Assembly: GCA_016177405.1 (NCBI GenBank)
Contig: JACOVG010000006.1
Location: 74,064-123,146, forward strand
Length of the DNA stretch: 49,083 nt
Direction: 5' to 3'
Origin: Candidatus Omnitrophota bacterium
Lineage (GTDB): Bacteria > Omnitrophota > Gorgyraeia > 1-14-0-20-64-10
Below are positions 41,870 through 49,083 of this stretch, piece by piece. Made by a program: the position numbers and the translations under genes. Within the stretch, counting starts at the first letter, position 1. Every line of letters begins with the position of its first letter. Below the pieces are notes generated by a model. It made no database searches, was not told the origin of the DNA, and was given only the letters and a program-made list of their open reading frames with translations.

Positions 41870-42981
41870 AAGGCGCGGACCGCCGCCGCGACCCGCTTTA
41901 ATTCGGAAGGCTTCATTTCAGGAAACAGGGGCAGCGACAAGACCTGCCGAGCCAGCCGTTCGGTGACCGGGAGCTTAAGGGGGCCCGCGTTTTCCCGGTA
42001 GAAGCTCTGCCGATGAACCGGAAAGGGATAGTGGATCGCCGAAGGGATCCCTTGACGAAGAAGCGCTTTCCTTAATAGGTCTCTCATCGGACTTTGCACG
42101 ACGTAGAGGTGGTAGACGTGGCGCGCGCGGGCTGTCTCCGCTGGCAGCGTAAGCGGCAGGTCCCTTAAAAGGCGGGTGTAGCAAGAAGCCAACCGCCTTC
42201 TGGCTGCCAGCCAGCCGTTCAGGCGCGTAAGCTTCACCCGAAGCAAGGCCGCCTGGAGCTCGTCCAAACGGCTGTTGAGCCCATCGAGAACCTGCCGCTC
42301 CTTGTCCGGGCGTCCTTGGAACCGGAGAATCTTAAGCCGCCTCGCCAGAGCAGGCGAGGAGGTGACCACCATCCCCCCATCGCCGCAGCCGCCCAAATTC
42401 TTCGTCGGATAAAAAGAGAAGCAGCCCAAATCTCCGAAGGTGCCCACCCGTTTTCCGTTCCAGGCGGCTCCGTGAGCCTGGGCGCAATCCTCCACGATCT
42501 TCCAGCCCTTCTTCCTCGCCAGTCGGCCGATCGCCGGCATATCGCAAGGGTGGCCATACAGGTGAACCGGCAGGATGGCCTTGATTCGTTTGGCTTGGGG
42601 AGCAGGCATCCTCTTAAGCACCTCGGTCAAATGACGAAGATCCATCGTGCAGGTCCGCGGGTCGACATCCACAAAAACCGGCTTGGCGCCGACCTTCCGG
42701 ATGGCGCTCGCGGTCGCCAGAAAGGTGAAGGAGACGGTGAGGACCGCGTCCCCGGGCCCTATCCCCAAGGCCCGAAGGGCCAGCTCGAGCGCGTCGGTTC
42801 CGGAGGCGACTCCGATCCCGAAGCGCGCCCCTGTCCAGGAGGCGAACTCTTTTTCAAAGGCCTCCACCTCCGGCCCCAGGATGAACTGGCCGCTTCTCAT
42901 CACCCGGAAGAAGGCTGTATCCAGCTCCCTCTTCAGCGCCTTGTACTGCCGCCCAAAATCAAAGAGGGGAACGCCGGTCAA
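41842..42981 (-). CDS. DegT/DnrJ/EryC1/StrS-family sugar aminotransferase
   Basis: 379 residues from a TTG at 42981 that overlaps the epimerase stop as TTGA; the next in-frame ATG is 28 codons later and would cut into the fold. GVASGTDALELALRAL binds the PLP phosphate, VEDCAQAHGA has the PLP Asp, and Lys194 in FSFYPTKNLGGCGDGG is the Schiff-base lysine. SRLDELQAALLRVKL is the usual dimer-loop motif. It converts a 3- or 4-keto nucleotide sugar to an amino sugar, the keto donor probably coming from RmlB at 47163-48164. The last gene of the right block, it converges on lhgO. Confidence 0.9.
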   Translation of the reverse strand: MTGVPLFDFGRQYKALKRELDTAFFRVMRSGQFILGPEVEAFEKEFASWTGARFGIGVASGTDALELALRALGIGPGDAVLTVSFTFLATASAIRKVGAKPVFVDVDPRTCTMDLRHLTEVLKRMPAPQAKRIKAILPVHLYGHPCDMPAIGRLARKKGWKIVEDCAQAHGAAWNGKRVGTFGDLGCFSFYPTKNLGGCGDGGMVVTSSPALARRLKILRFQGRPDKERQVLDGLNSRLDELQAALLRVKLTRLNGWLAARRRLASCYTRLLRDLPLTLPAETARARHVYHLYVVQSPMRDLLRKALLRQGIPSAIHYPFPVHRQSFYRENAGPLKLPVTERLARQVLSLPLFPEMKPSELKRVAAAVRAFYRFKPKPL

Positions 42982-43931
42982 GAACGCGGCTCCTTCCAGA
43001 ACCAGCGGTTGGCGTCGAACCAGGCGATCGTCCGGGCCAGCCCCGTCCTAAACGGCACCGTCACCCGGTAGCCCAGAACCCTTTTGGCTTCTTCGATGGA
43101 CGCCCAGCTGTGCGGGGGGTCGCCGGGACGGGGCGGCTTGTGGATGGGCGGGATGTTAACACCCATCGCCTCGCCCAGGAGGCGCGCCAGCTCCAAAACC
43201 GAGTGCCTCTCGCCGCAGCCCACGTTGAAGACCTCTCCGGAGGCGCGGGGCGAGCGCGCCGCCAGGAGGTTGGCCAAAACCACATTCTCCACGTAGGTGA
43301 AATCCCTGGTCTGACGGCCGCTGCCATGAATGGGGCAAGGCCGTTTCGTCAAAAGGCAGGTGATGAAGCGGGGGATCGCCACTGCGTACTGATTTTCCAG
43401 CGATTGGCGGGGCCCGAAAACGTTGAAATAGCGCAGCCCCACGGTTTCAAGACCGGTCAGGCGGCCGGTCATGGCCGCGTAGATCTCGCCGGAAAGCTTG
43501 GAGGCCGCGTAAGGGGATTGCGGGCGCGCGGGCCCGGACTCCCTCTGCGGCAGGGGGACCTCTCCGTAAACCGAGCTGGAGGAGGCGTAGACCACCCTCC
43601 GGACCCCGGCCTCGTGGGCGGCGTTCAAGAGAGAAAGGGTGGCCGTCGCGTTCACCTCGTGGTACTCCAGCGGATGGGCCACCGATTTTGGCACCGAGCG
43701 AAGGGCCGCCTGGTGAAAAATAACCCGCGTCCCCCGGACCGAGCGGCGCAGGCACTTCGGATCGCGGAGGTCTCCCCGGATAAACTCGATCCGGCCCCGG
43801 ACCGCCTTGAGGTTTAAAAGCCGCCCCGAGGAAAGATTGTCCAGCACCCGAACCCGATGGCCGCGGCGCACCAGCGCCTCGGTCAGATGCGATCCGATGA
43901 ATCCGGCCCCGCCCGTCACTAAGACTTTCAA
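42978..43931 (-). CDS. UDP-N-acetylhexosamine/uronate 4-epimerase (WbpP/Gne-like)
   Basis: 317 residues from a TTG at 43931 overlapping the carbamoyltransferase stop as TTGA; the open frame continues upstream but only as its shadow. [16 protein letters not shown] binds NAD; ASSSSVYG (116-123), Tyr141 and Lys145 (YAASK) are catalytic. FGPRQSLENQYAVAIPRF is characteristic of the WbpP/4-epimerase group that accepts N-acetylated substrates. RQTRDFTYVENVVLANLLA completes it. Together with the adjacent 6-dehydrogenase it would give a UDP-N-acetyl-galactosaminuronate-type donor. Confidence 0.88.
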   Translation of the reverse strand: MKVLVTGGAGFIGSHLTEALVRRGHRVRVLDNLSSGRLLNLKAVRGRIEFIRGDLRDPKCLRRSVRGTRVIFHQAALRSVPKSVAHPLEYHEVNATATLSLLNAAHEAGVRRVVYASSSSVYGEVPLPQRESGPARPQSPYAASKLSGEIYAAMTGRLTGLETVGLRYFNVFGPRQSLENQYAVAIPRFITCLLTKRPCPIHGSGRQTRDFTYVENVVLANLLAARSPRASGEVFNVGCGERHSVLELARLLGEAMGVNIPPIHKPPRPGDPPHSWASIEEAKRVLGYRVTVPFRTGLARTIAWFDANRWFWKEPRS

Positions 43932-45637
43932 GACTTGACCACCAGGCAGTCCCCCAGCACCAGGGCATCCAGTCCCGAACGCTGAAAGGTGGAAAAAGCC
44001 TCGGCCGGCGTGTTCACGATCGGCTCTCCCTTCAGATTGAAGGAGGTGTTCAAAAGAACGGGCACGCCGGTCGCCTGCCCGAAGGTGCGGATGAGCCTGG
44101 CGTAAAGTGGATTGACCGAATCCTCCACCACCTGGAGGCGCCCGGTGCCGTCGACGTGGGTGACCGCGGGAATCTCCTGCCGGCGCTCCGGCCGGACAGG
44201 GGGAACCACCAGCATAAATCGGGCCGAGCGCTCGGCTCCGGCAGGCAGGTCGAAGTAACGCTGCCTTGCCTCGGCCAGCACCGAGGGAGCGAAAGGCCGG
44301 AACGGTTCCCGGAATTTGATCTTCCGGTTGACGATCTCCTTCATTTGGCCGTTCCTGGGATCGGCGAGAATGGATCTGTTTCCCAGGGCCCGGGGTCCCC
44401 ACTCAAACCGGTCCTGAAGCCATCCCACCACCTTCCCTTCGGTCAGAAGCCTGACCACCTGGTCGCACAGCGCCTGCTCGCCGGACAGGCTCTGAAAGGC
44501 GAGCCCCGAGGCGCGCAAGAAGTCGCCCGCTTCCCCGTTCTTGGGACATGCCCCCCAATAGGCGTGCGTCATCTCGAACTTCCTCGGCTGGCCCAGCAGG
44601 GCGTGGTAAAGGTACAGCGCGGCGCCCAGGGAACCCCCCGAGTCGCCCGCGGCCGGCTGCACAAAAAGATCGCTCACCCCCGCCTCGGTCAGAATCCGCC
44701 AGTTGGCCACGGAGTTGAGGGCCACGCCCCCCGCGTAGCAAAGCTTGGAAAGGCCGCTCGTTTTCACGGCGTGCCGCGCCATCGCCACCACGACCTCTTC
44801 GGTCACGGCCTGAATGCTGGCGGCCAGATCGCAGTAGTGGGTCTCCAGGGCCTCGGCCTGGGACGCCTCCCGCGGCGGACCGAACAACCCCAGGAAGCGG
44901 TGGCTGAAGCTCCGCCGGGTGGAGTAAGGGAAAGCAAAGTAGCGCAGATCGAGCCACAGGGAGCCATCGTCGTAGATCCGAACGATCTTGCGGATCTTAT
45001 CGACGTAGCGGGGCCTGCCATACGGGGCCATCCCCATCACCTTGTACTCTCCCTCATTCACCTCAAACCCCAGAAAGGCAGTGAAGGTGCTGTACAGCAG
45101 GCCCAGCGAATGAGGGAAGCGGATCTCGTGCGTCAGGGTGAGCCGGTTTCCCTTGCCCGCGCCGATCGTTCCGCAGGACCACTCCCCCACCCCGTCGACG
45201 GTCAGGACCGCGGCCTCCTCAAAACCTGAAGGGTAAAAGGCGCTCGCGGCGTGGGACTGGTGGTGATCGGCGAAGAAGATCTTATCCGGAGCGATCCCCA
45301 ATTCCGAACGGATCAGCTCCTTGATCCAGAGCTTGTCGGCCAGCCAACTGGCCATGGAGCGCTGGAAGAGCCGGGCCGAGCGCGGCGCCGTCTGCAGGGT
45401 GGTCTTGACGATCCTCTCAAACTTGGTGAAGGGTTTTTCGTAGAAAACAACGTAATCCAGCGCCCCCGGGCCGATGGCGGCCGTCTCCAGGCAGAAGCGG
45501 ATGGCCTGTCGAGGGAAGCTGTTGTCGTGCTTGACGCGGGAAAAGCGCTCCTCCTCGGCCGCCGCCACCAGCGCGCCGTCTCGAAGAAGGCTCGCCGCGG
45601 CGTCGTGGTAGAAGCAGGAGATCCCCAGGATAAACAC
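43928..45637 (-). CDS. Carbamoyltransferase, NodU/CmcH family
   Basis: 569 residues from a GTG at 45637. The N-terminal HSP70-like domain has LGISCFYHDAAASLL, the metal-binding HHQSHAASAFY (His125, His129) and TVDGVGEWSC. GLLYSTFTAFLGFEVNEGEYKVMGMAPYG contains the catalytic core (split 200-228), and the C-terminal YrdC-like part ends with GVPVLLNTSFNLKGEPIVNTPAEAF. The family moves a carbamoyl group from carbamoyl phosphate to a hydroxyl of a sugar or antibiotic. A small SxtJ-like gene lies just upstream, a common pairing. Carbamoylation of the surface glycan is the likely role. Confidence 0.93.
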   Translation of the reverse strand: MFILGISCFYHDAAASLLRDGALVAAAEEERFSRVKHDNSFPRQAIRFCLETAAIGPGALDYVVFYEKPFTKFERIVKTTLQTAPRSARLFQRSMASWLADKLWIKELIRSELGIAPDKIFFADHHQSHAASAFYPSGFEEAAVLTVDGVGEWSCGTIGAGKGNRLTLTHEIRFPHSLGLLYSTFTAFLGFEVNEGEYKVMGMAPYGRPRYVDKIRKIVRIYDDGSLWLDLRYFAFPYSTRRSFSHRFLGLFGPPREASQAEALETHYCDLAASIQAVTEEVVVAMARHAVKTSGLSKLCYAGGVALNSVANWRILTEAGVSDLFVQPAAGDSGGSLGAALYLYHALLGQPRKFEMTHAYWGACPKNGEAGDFLRASGLAFQSLSGEQALCDQVVRLLTEGKVVGWLQDRFEWGPRALGNRSILADPRNGQMKEIVNRKIKFREPFRPFAPSVLAEARQRYFDLPAGAERSARFMLVVPPVRPERRQEIPAVTHVDGTGRLQVVEDSVNPLYARLIRTFGQATGVPVLLNTSFNLKGEPIVNTPAEAFSTFQRSGLDALVLGDCLVVKS

Positions 45638-45641
45638 GGAA

Positions 45642-45845
45642 CTAAAAGAGATCCGTCAGGTGCTGGGGCAGGTTGAGCCGCCCTTCCCTCGCGCGCCATT
45701 GGCTCGCGGCCGGACGCTTCAGGCGAAGCCAATCGGCGAAGAAGCGGCTCGCCAGCCCCACGGGAACCCACAAGAGCGTGTAGAGCGCCGCGAACAAAAC
45801 GGCGGAGAAAGCTCTGGAGAGTTTTTGAAGAAGGAGAGGGATCAA
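45642..45845 (-). CDS. Small SxtJ-like membrane protein
   Basis: 67 residues from a TTG at 45845 overlapping the dehydrogenase stop as TTGA. Residues about 12-34 (AFSAVLFAALYTLLWVPVGLA) form one membrane helix, followed by SRFFADWLRLKRPAASQW, which resembles the C-terminal tail of SxtJ-type proteins that accompany carbamoyltransferases. It is about half the usual SxtJ length, so either a short variant or only a relative. It sits four bases before the carbamoyltransferase gene. It may recruit that enzyme to the membrane. Confidence 0.65.
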   Translation of the reverse strand: MIPLLLQKLSRAFSAVLFAALYTLLWVPVGLASRFFADWLRLKRPAASQWRAREGRLNLPQHLTDLF

Positions 45846-47158
45846 AGCTTCGTCACTTTGGCCAGAGGCCTCATCTGGCGCAGGGCGTTTCGGGTATCCA
45901 AGACGGCGCGGGCGTGCCGAACCACCTTCGGGTAATCCACGGTCTGGTGGTCGGTCACCACCACGACGCAGTGGGCCGCGGCCAGAGCCGCCGGCGTCAG
46001 GGGCACCGAGCGCAGGCTCGCGCCGTTGGCCTTGACCCGGGGGACGTAGGGATCATGGTAGTCGACCCGGGCCCCTTGGCGAATCAGATGCTGGATCACC
46101 TCCAGGGCCGGAGATTCCCGGGTGTCCGAAACGTTTCTTTTGTACGCCACCCCCAGGATCAGAACCCGGGACCCCTTGAGGGCCTGGCCCTTTCGGTTCA
46201 GGATCTCGCCCACGCGCTCCACCACGTGCTCCGGCATGGAGGCGTTGACCTGGGAGGCCAGCTCGATGAACCGCGGCTCGAATCCGTGGATCTTCGCCTT
46301 CCAGGACAGATACAGCGGGTCAATGGGAATGCAGTGCCCGCCCAGACCCGGCCCGGGGTAAAAGGGCATGAAGCCGAAGGGCTTGGATTTGGCCGCGTCG
46401 ATCACCTCCCAGACGTCCACCCCCATCCGGTGGCACATCAGGGCCAGCTCGTTGACCAAACCGATGTTGACCGAGCGGAAGGTGTTCTCCAGGAGCTTCA
46501 CCATCTCAGCCACCCGGGTGGAGGAGACCGGGATCACCTTTTCGATGACTTCAGAGTAAAGGGCCTGGATGGCCCGGCGGCAGTTGGCCGTGACGCCGCT
46601 GACCACCTTGGGAATGTTCGGGGTCGCGAAGTCGGGGTTTCCAGGGTCGATCCGCTCCGGCGAGAAGCCCAGGAAGAAGTCCTTCCCCACCGTAAGGCCC
46701 GTTTCCGACAGAAGCGGCAGGATGACCTCTTCGGTGGTTCCGGGATAAGTCGTCGATTCCAGGATGATCACCTGATGACGGTGCAGGTGCTGGGCCAGCG
46801 GCTTGGCGGCCGCCAGGATGTAGGAGATGTCCGGGTCCCGGGTCTTGCGCAAGGGGGTGGGGACGCAGATCATGACCCCGTCCAAATCCTTCAAGACGGC
46901 CCAAGAGGTGGTGGCCCTCAAGCGGCCCGACCTCACCAGCGGGGCCAAATCCCTTGAGGGGATGTCCGGGATGTAAGAGACCCCGGCCTGGATCGATCGG
47001 ACCTTTTCCGCGGCCACATCGATTCCGGTGGCCCGAAATCCCTTCTTGGCGAATTCCACCAAGAGCGGCAGTCCCACGTAGCCCAGGCCGATCACCCCCA
47101 CCCGGGCTCGGTGTTCTCGGATCTTCTTCAAAAAGGATGAAGGCAAACTGTTCGCCAT
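45842..47158 (-). CDS. UDP-N-acetylhexosamine 6-dehydrogenase (WbpA/WecC family)
   Basis: 438 residues; AGGAGGTC lies 13 bases before ATG 47158. VGVIGLGYVGLPLLVEFAKKG is the NAD loop. YIPDIPSRDL and GFSPERIDPGN are typical of the WbpA/TviB/WecC branch rather than plain UDP-glucose dehydrogenase. Lys221 and Asn225 (EMVKLLENTFRSVNI) and the nucleophile Cys276 (GLGGHCIPIDP) are present. It oxidises C6 in two NAD-dependent steps to make a UDP-N-acetylhexosaminuronic acid. The 4-epimerase three genes downstream fits this route. Confidence 0.9.
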   Translation of the reverse strand: MANSLPSSFLKKIREHRARVGVIGLGYVGLPLLVEFAKKGFRATGIDVAAEKVRSIQAGVSYIPDIPSRDLAPLVRSGRLRATTSWAVLKDLDGVMICVPTPLRKTRDPDISYILAAAKPLAQHLHRHQVIILESTTYPGTTEEVILPLLSETGLTVGKDFFLGFSPERIDPGNPDFATPNIPKVVSGVTANCRRAIQALYSEVIEKVIPVSSTRVAEMVKLLENTFRSVNIGLVNELALMCHRMGVDVWEVIDAAKSKPFGFMPFYPGPGLGGHCIPIDPLYLSWKAKIHGFEPRFIELASQVNASMPEHVVERVGEILNRKGQALKGSRVLILGVAYKRNVSDTRESPALEVIQHLIRQGARVDYHDPYVPRVKANGASLRSVPLTPAALAAAHCVVVVTDHQTVDYPKVVRHARAVLDTRNALRQMRPLAKVTKL

Positions 47159-47162
47159 CGCT

Positions 47163-48164
47163 TTACCGTTTGACCTCCTGTGTGTTTCTTGAAACCGGCA
47201 AGGATCGGTCCTTAAGCGGCCGCCACCAGTCCTCGTTCGCTTGGTACCACCGGATGAGCGCCTGAAGCCCCTCTTCGAACCGGTGCCGGGGCCTCCAGCC
47301 CAGCCCCTTCACCTTTTCCGAGGAGATGGCGTAGCGGCGGTCGTGCCCCGGCCGGTCCTGGACGCGCCGCAGAAGGCTCTCCGGCTTGTCCAGAAAACGG
47401 AGAATCAGCCGGGCCACCTCCAGATTCACCCACCGCTGGCCGGAACCGACGTTGTAGATCTCGCCGGGCGCGCCCTTCCGGCCGACCAGCTCGATCGCCT
47501 CGCAGAAATCCTCCACCCAAAGCCATTCCCGAATGTATTGGCCGTCCCCATAGATGGGAAGCGGCTTGCCCTCCAAGGCCTGGGTCGTCAGCAGCGGAAT
47601 GAACTTCTCGGGAAACTGGTGCGGTCCGTAGTTGTTGCTGCCCCTGACCACCACGACCGGCAGCCCATGGGTCACAAAATAAGAGCGGACCAAATGGTCG
47701 CTGGCGGCCTTGCTGGCCGAATAGGGGCTGTTGGGAAAAAGGGGGTCTCCCTCTTGGGCCTCGCCGTCAGGCAGAGAGCCGTACACCTCATCGGTCGAGA
47801 TGTGGATGAAGCGCGCGACCCGCGCCTGGCGCGCCGCCTCCAAGAGGGTGTGGGTCCCCAAGACGTTCGTTCGAAGGAAGTCCTCCGCCCCAACGATGGA
47901 GCGGTCCACGTGGGTCTCCGCCGCGAAATGAACCACCTCCTGGCAGCCCGCCAGGGCCTCCGCCACCGTCCGGGGGTCGGCGACGTCTCCCCGGACAAAA
48001 CGGCAGCGGGGATCCCCCTTCAGCTCCTTGAGGTTCTCAAGATTCCCCGCGTAGGTCAGCTTGTCGAGATTCACCACCTCCAGATCCTGCCGGGCCCTGA
48101 GGATCCAGCGGATGAAGTTGGAGCCGATGAACCCCGCCCCGCCGGTCACCAGGAGCTTCTTCAC
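47163..48164 (-). CDS. rmlB: dTDP-glucose 4,6-dehydratase
   Basis: 333 residues from a GTG at 48164, overlapping the upstream stop as [46 protein letters not shown] and the catalytic set Thr124-Asp125-Glu126 with Tyr148/Lys152 (STDEVYGSL and YSASKAASDH) match RmlB closely. GPHQFPEKFIPLL and YGDGQYIREWLWVEDFCEAI are also diagnostic. It makes dTDP-4-keto-6-deoxyglucose. With no RmlC here, the DegT aminotransferase in the same operon is a likely next step, giving an amino-deoxysugar. Confidence 0.95.
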   Translation of the reverse strand: MKKLLVTGGAGFIGSNFIRWILRARQDLEVVNLDKLTYAGNLENLKELKGDPRCRFVRGDVADPRTVAEALAGCQEVVHFAAETHVDRSIVGAEDFLRTNVLGTHTLLEAARQARVARFIHISTDEVYGSLPDGEAQEGDPLFPNSPYSASKAASDHLVRSYFVTHGLPVVVVRGSNNYGPHQFPEKFIPLLTTQALEGKPLPIYGDGQYIREWLWVEDFCEAIELVGRKGAPGEIYNVGSGQRWVNLEVARLILRFLDKPESLLRRVQDRPGHDRRYAISSEKVKGLGWRPRHRFEEGLQALIRWYQANEDWWRPLKDRSLPVSRNTQEVKR

Positions 48165-48886
48165 CCCGCCCTCCGCTGCTTGGCCACGAGACTGCTCGCC
48201 TTGTGCAGCGAGTCAAAGGTTCCGCAGTCCGACCACCAGCCGCTTAAGAAATCGCACGTCATCTGGCCCCGGCGGATGTAGGCGTTGTTGACATCGGTAA
48301 TCTCAAGCTCTCCCCTTCGGGAGGGGCGGATGGTCTTGATGATGTCGAAGACCTGCGCGTCGTACAGGTAGATGCCGGTCACGATGCAGCTGGATTTCGG
48401 CCGCTTCGGTTTTTCCTCGATGGCGAGGACCTTTTTGCCCCGGAAAACCGCCACCCCGAACCGTTCAGGGTCCGGCACCGACTTCAGGAGAATCTTCGCC
48501 CCGGCCTTCTGACGCTGGTACGACTCCACGTGGCGCCCGATGCCGCGTTCCAGGATGTTGTCCCCCAGGATCACGACAATCCTCTGGCCGTCGGCAAAGT
48601 GCTCGGCCAGCCCCAGGGCCTCGGCGATCCCCCCTTCACCCTTCTGGTAGGTGTAGTTGACGTGCTTCAAGCCGAAGGCCGAGCCGTTTCCGATGAGCCT
48701 TAGAAAATCGCCGGCGTTGTTTCCGCCGGTCACAATCAGGATGTCGCGGATCCCCGCCTCCACCAGGGTCGCCAACGGATAAAAGATCATCGGCCGGTCG
48801 TAGACCGGCAGGAGATGTTTGTTGGTGACGTTGGTCAGCGGCCGCATCCGGGTACCCAGCCCCCCCGCCAGGATGACGCCCTTCAC
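48161..48886 (-). CDS. rmlA: Glucose-1-phosphate thymidylyltransferase (short form)
   Basis: 241 residues from a GTG at 48886 with GGAGG seven bases upstream. MKGVILAGGLGTRMRPLT is the nucleotide-binding loop, NKHLLPVYDRPMIFYPLATL is the RmlA-type sugar-phosphate block (residues 23-42), and VILGDNILE holds the metal Asp. EITDVNNAYI and GWWSDCGTFDSLHKAS finish the fold. At 241 residues it lacks the C-terminal 40-50 residues (allosteric helices) of classical RmlA, as in short homologues. It should supply dTDP-glucose to the RmlB encoded directly downstream. Confidence 0.9.
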   Translation of the reverse strand: MKGVILAGGLGTRMRPLTNVTNKHLLPVYDRPMIFYPLATLVEAGIRDILIVTGGNNAGDFLRLIGNGSAFGLKHVNYTYQKGEGGIAEALGLAEHFADGQRIVVILGDNILERGIGRHVESYQRQKAGAKILLKSVPDPERFGVAVFRGKKVLAIEEKPKRPKSSCIVTGIYLYDAQVFDIIKTIRPSRRGELEITDVNNAYIRRGQMTCDFLSGWWSDCGTFDSLHKASSLVAKQRRAG

Positions 48887-49083
48887 CCCGCCACCTCCTC
48901 AAACTCCCGACTCCAACTCCCCACCCCGGTGTGTAAGGGTACGCTGGCCACGGGTCCTGCCGCCTGCGGGTACTCCCGCCGTCCGTCCTCGGCCCCTCGA
49001 CTCCGTTCGTCCAGAGCTTGTCGAAGGACGAACGTCGCTCGGGACCTGCGGGCGCGGCGGCGGGTCCTCCCTCCGGCGTCACC
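48887..49083. other. 197-bp non-coding right edge
   Basis: Lies upstream of the right operon and carries the GGAGG site of rmlA and the inverted repeat described separately. I see no convincing coding frame; an open frame across it has no recognisable content. No clear -35/-10 pair stands out, so the promoter may be outside the window or non-canonical. Confidence 0.5.
49005..49033. repeat. Palindromic repeat, 8-bp arms (REP-like)
   Basis: GTTCGTCC at 49005-49012 pairs perfectly with GGACGAAC at 49026-49033 around a 13-base loop AGAGCTTGTCGAA. From memory, this GAGCTTGTCGAAGGA core is close to a palindromic intergenic element scattered in many bacterial genomes. Only this one copy is in the window. 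It could act as a bidirectional terminator or a REP-type element. Confidence 0.6.

Noticed and set aside
43931-44402. 157-codon N-terminal extension of the 4-epimerase
   Set aside because: It lies over the carbamoyltransferase gene; the NAD-binding start MKVLVTGG at TTG 43931 is the natural N-terminus.
48636-49082. Minus-strand open frame reaching the right edge
   Set aside because: It overlaps rmlA in another frame and crosses the palindromic repeat; the content is low-complexity.

Overview
The window is one continuous surface-glycan biosynthesis region. It is GC-rich, very densely packed and almost entirely on the minus strand. The gene content (nonulosonic acid pathway, heptose-type kinase and nucleotidyltransferase, nucleotide-sugar dehydratases and epimerases, an ABC-type lipid-glycan flippase, several B12/radical-SAM enzymes) suggests a Gram-negative-type, probably uncultivated environmental bacterium. 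I cannot name a phylum from the sequence alone.

Right block (about 48886 down to 41842, minus strand): seven close-packed genes, in transcription order a glucose-1-phosphate thymidylyltransferase (rmlA-like), dTDP-glucose 4,6-dehydratase (rmlB), a WbpA/WecC-type nucleotide-sugar 6-dehydrogenase, a 67-residue SxtJ-like membrane protein, a NodU/CmcH-type carbamoyltransferase, a WbpP-like 4-epimerase and a DegT-family aminotransferase. A lone plus-strand gene (lhgO-like FAD oxidoreductase, 40649-41869) converges on it. A UDP-glucuronate decarboxylase gene (39653-40576) diverges from lhgO.

Left block (39527 down to 1, minus strand): 33 genes, counting a 41-codon ORF at 9514-9639, with no gap larger than 19 nt and mostly overlapping starts and stops. 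It runs off the left edge and looks like a single operon of at least 39 kb. It is headed by a good sigma70-like promoter (39582-39610) whose -10 overlaps a 17-bp palindrome (39568-39584). The first gene encodes an unusual fusion of winged helix, Rossmann-like domain and sugar nucleotidyltransferase. Sub-modules in transcription order are: (a) 39.5-33 kb, PLP dehydratase-like protein with His at the usual Lys position, thiamine-diphosphate E1 alpha/beta pair, GDP-fucose synthase-like reductase, epimerase; (b) 33-28 kb, two B12-type radical SAM proteins, HddA-like GHMP kinase, GT2 glycosyltransferase; (c) 28-16.8 kb, a complete pseudaminic-acid-type pathway (PseB, PseC, PseF-like, PseI/NeuB-like, fused PseG-PseH) with a third radical SAM protein and two polytopic GT-C-like membrane proteins; (d) 16.8-9.5 kb, methyltransferase, DUF4910-type zinc peptidase, large surface-carbohydrate protein, ABC flippase, SGNH hydrolase, small ORF; (e) 9.5-1 kb, RmlD-like reductase, GT2 fusion protein, Gfo/Idh/MocA oxidoreductase, methyltransferases, SIS isomerase, transaldolase-like protein, GT4 glycosyltransferase and an HpcH/HpaI aldolase cut by the window edge.

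Together the genes would make several activated sugars: a CMP-nonulosonic acid, a GDP-heptose-like or branched deoxysugar, and UDP-xylose/uronic acid and dTDP-deoxysugar types. They would also decorate these by methylation, carbamoylation and possibly acyl removal or transfer, assemble them with GT2, GT4 and GT-C enzymes, and flip the product by an ABC transporter. I saw no Wzx or Wzy polymerase, tRNA, rRNA, CRISPR array, IS element or phage gene. No stretch longer than 300 bases lacks a gene.
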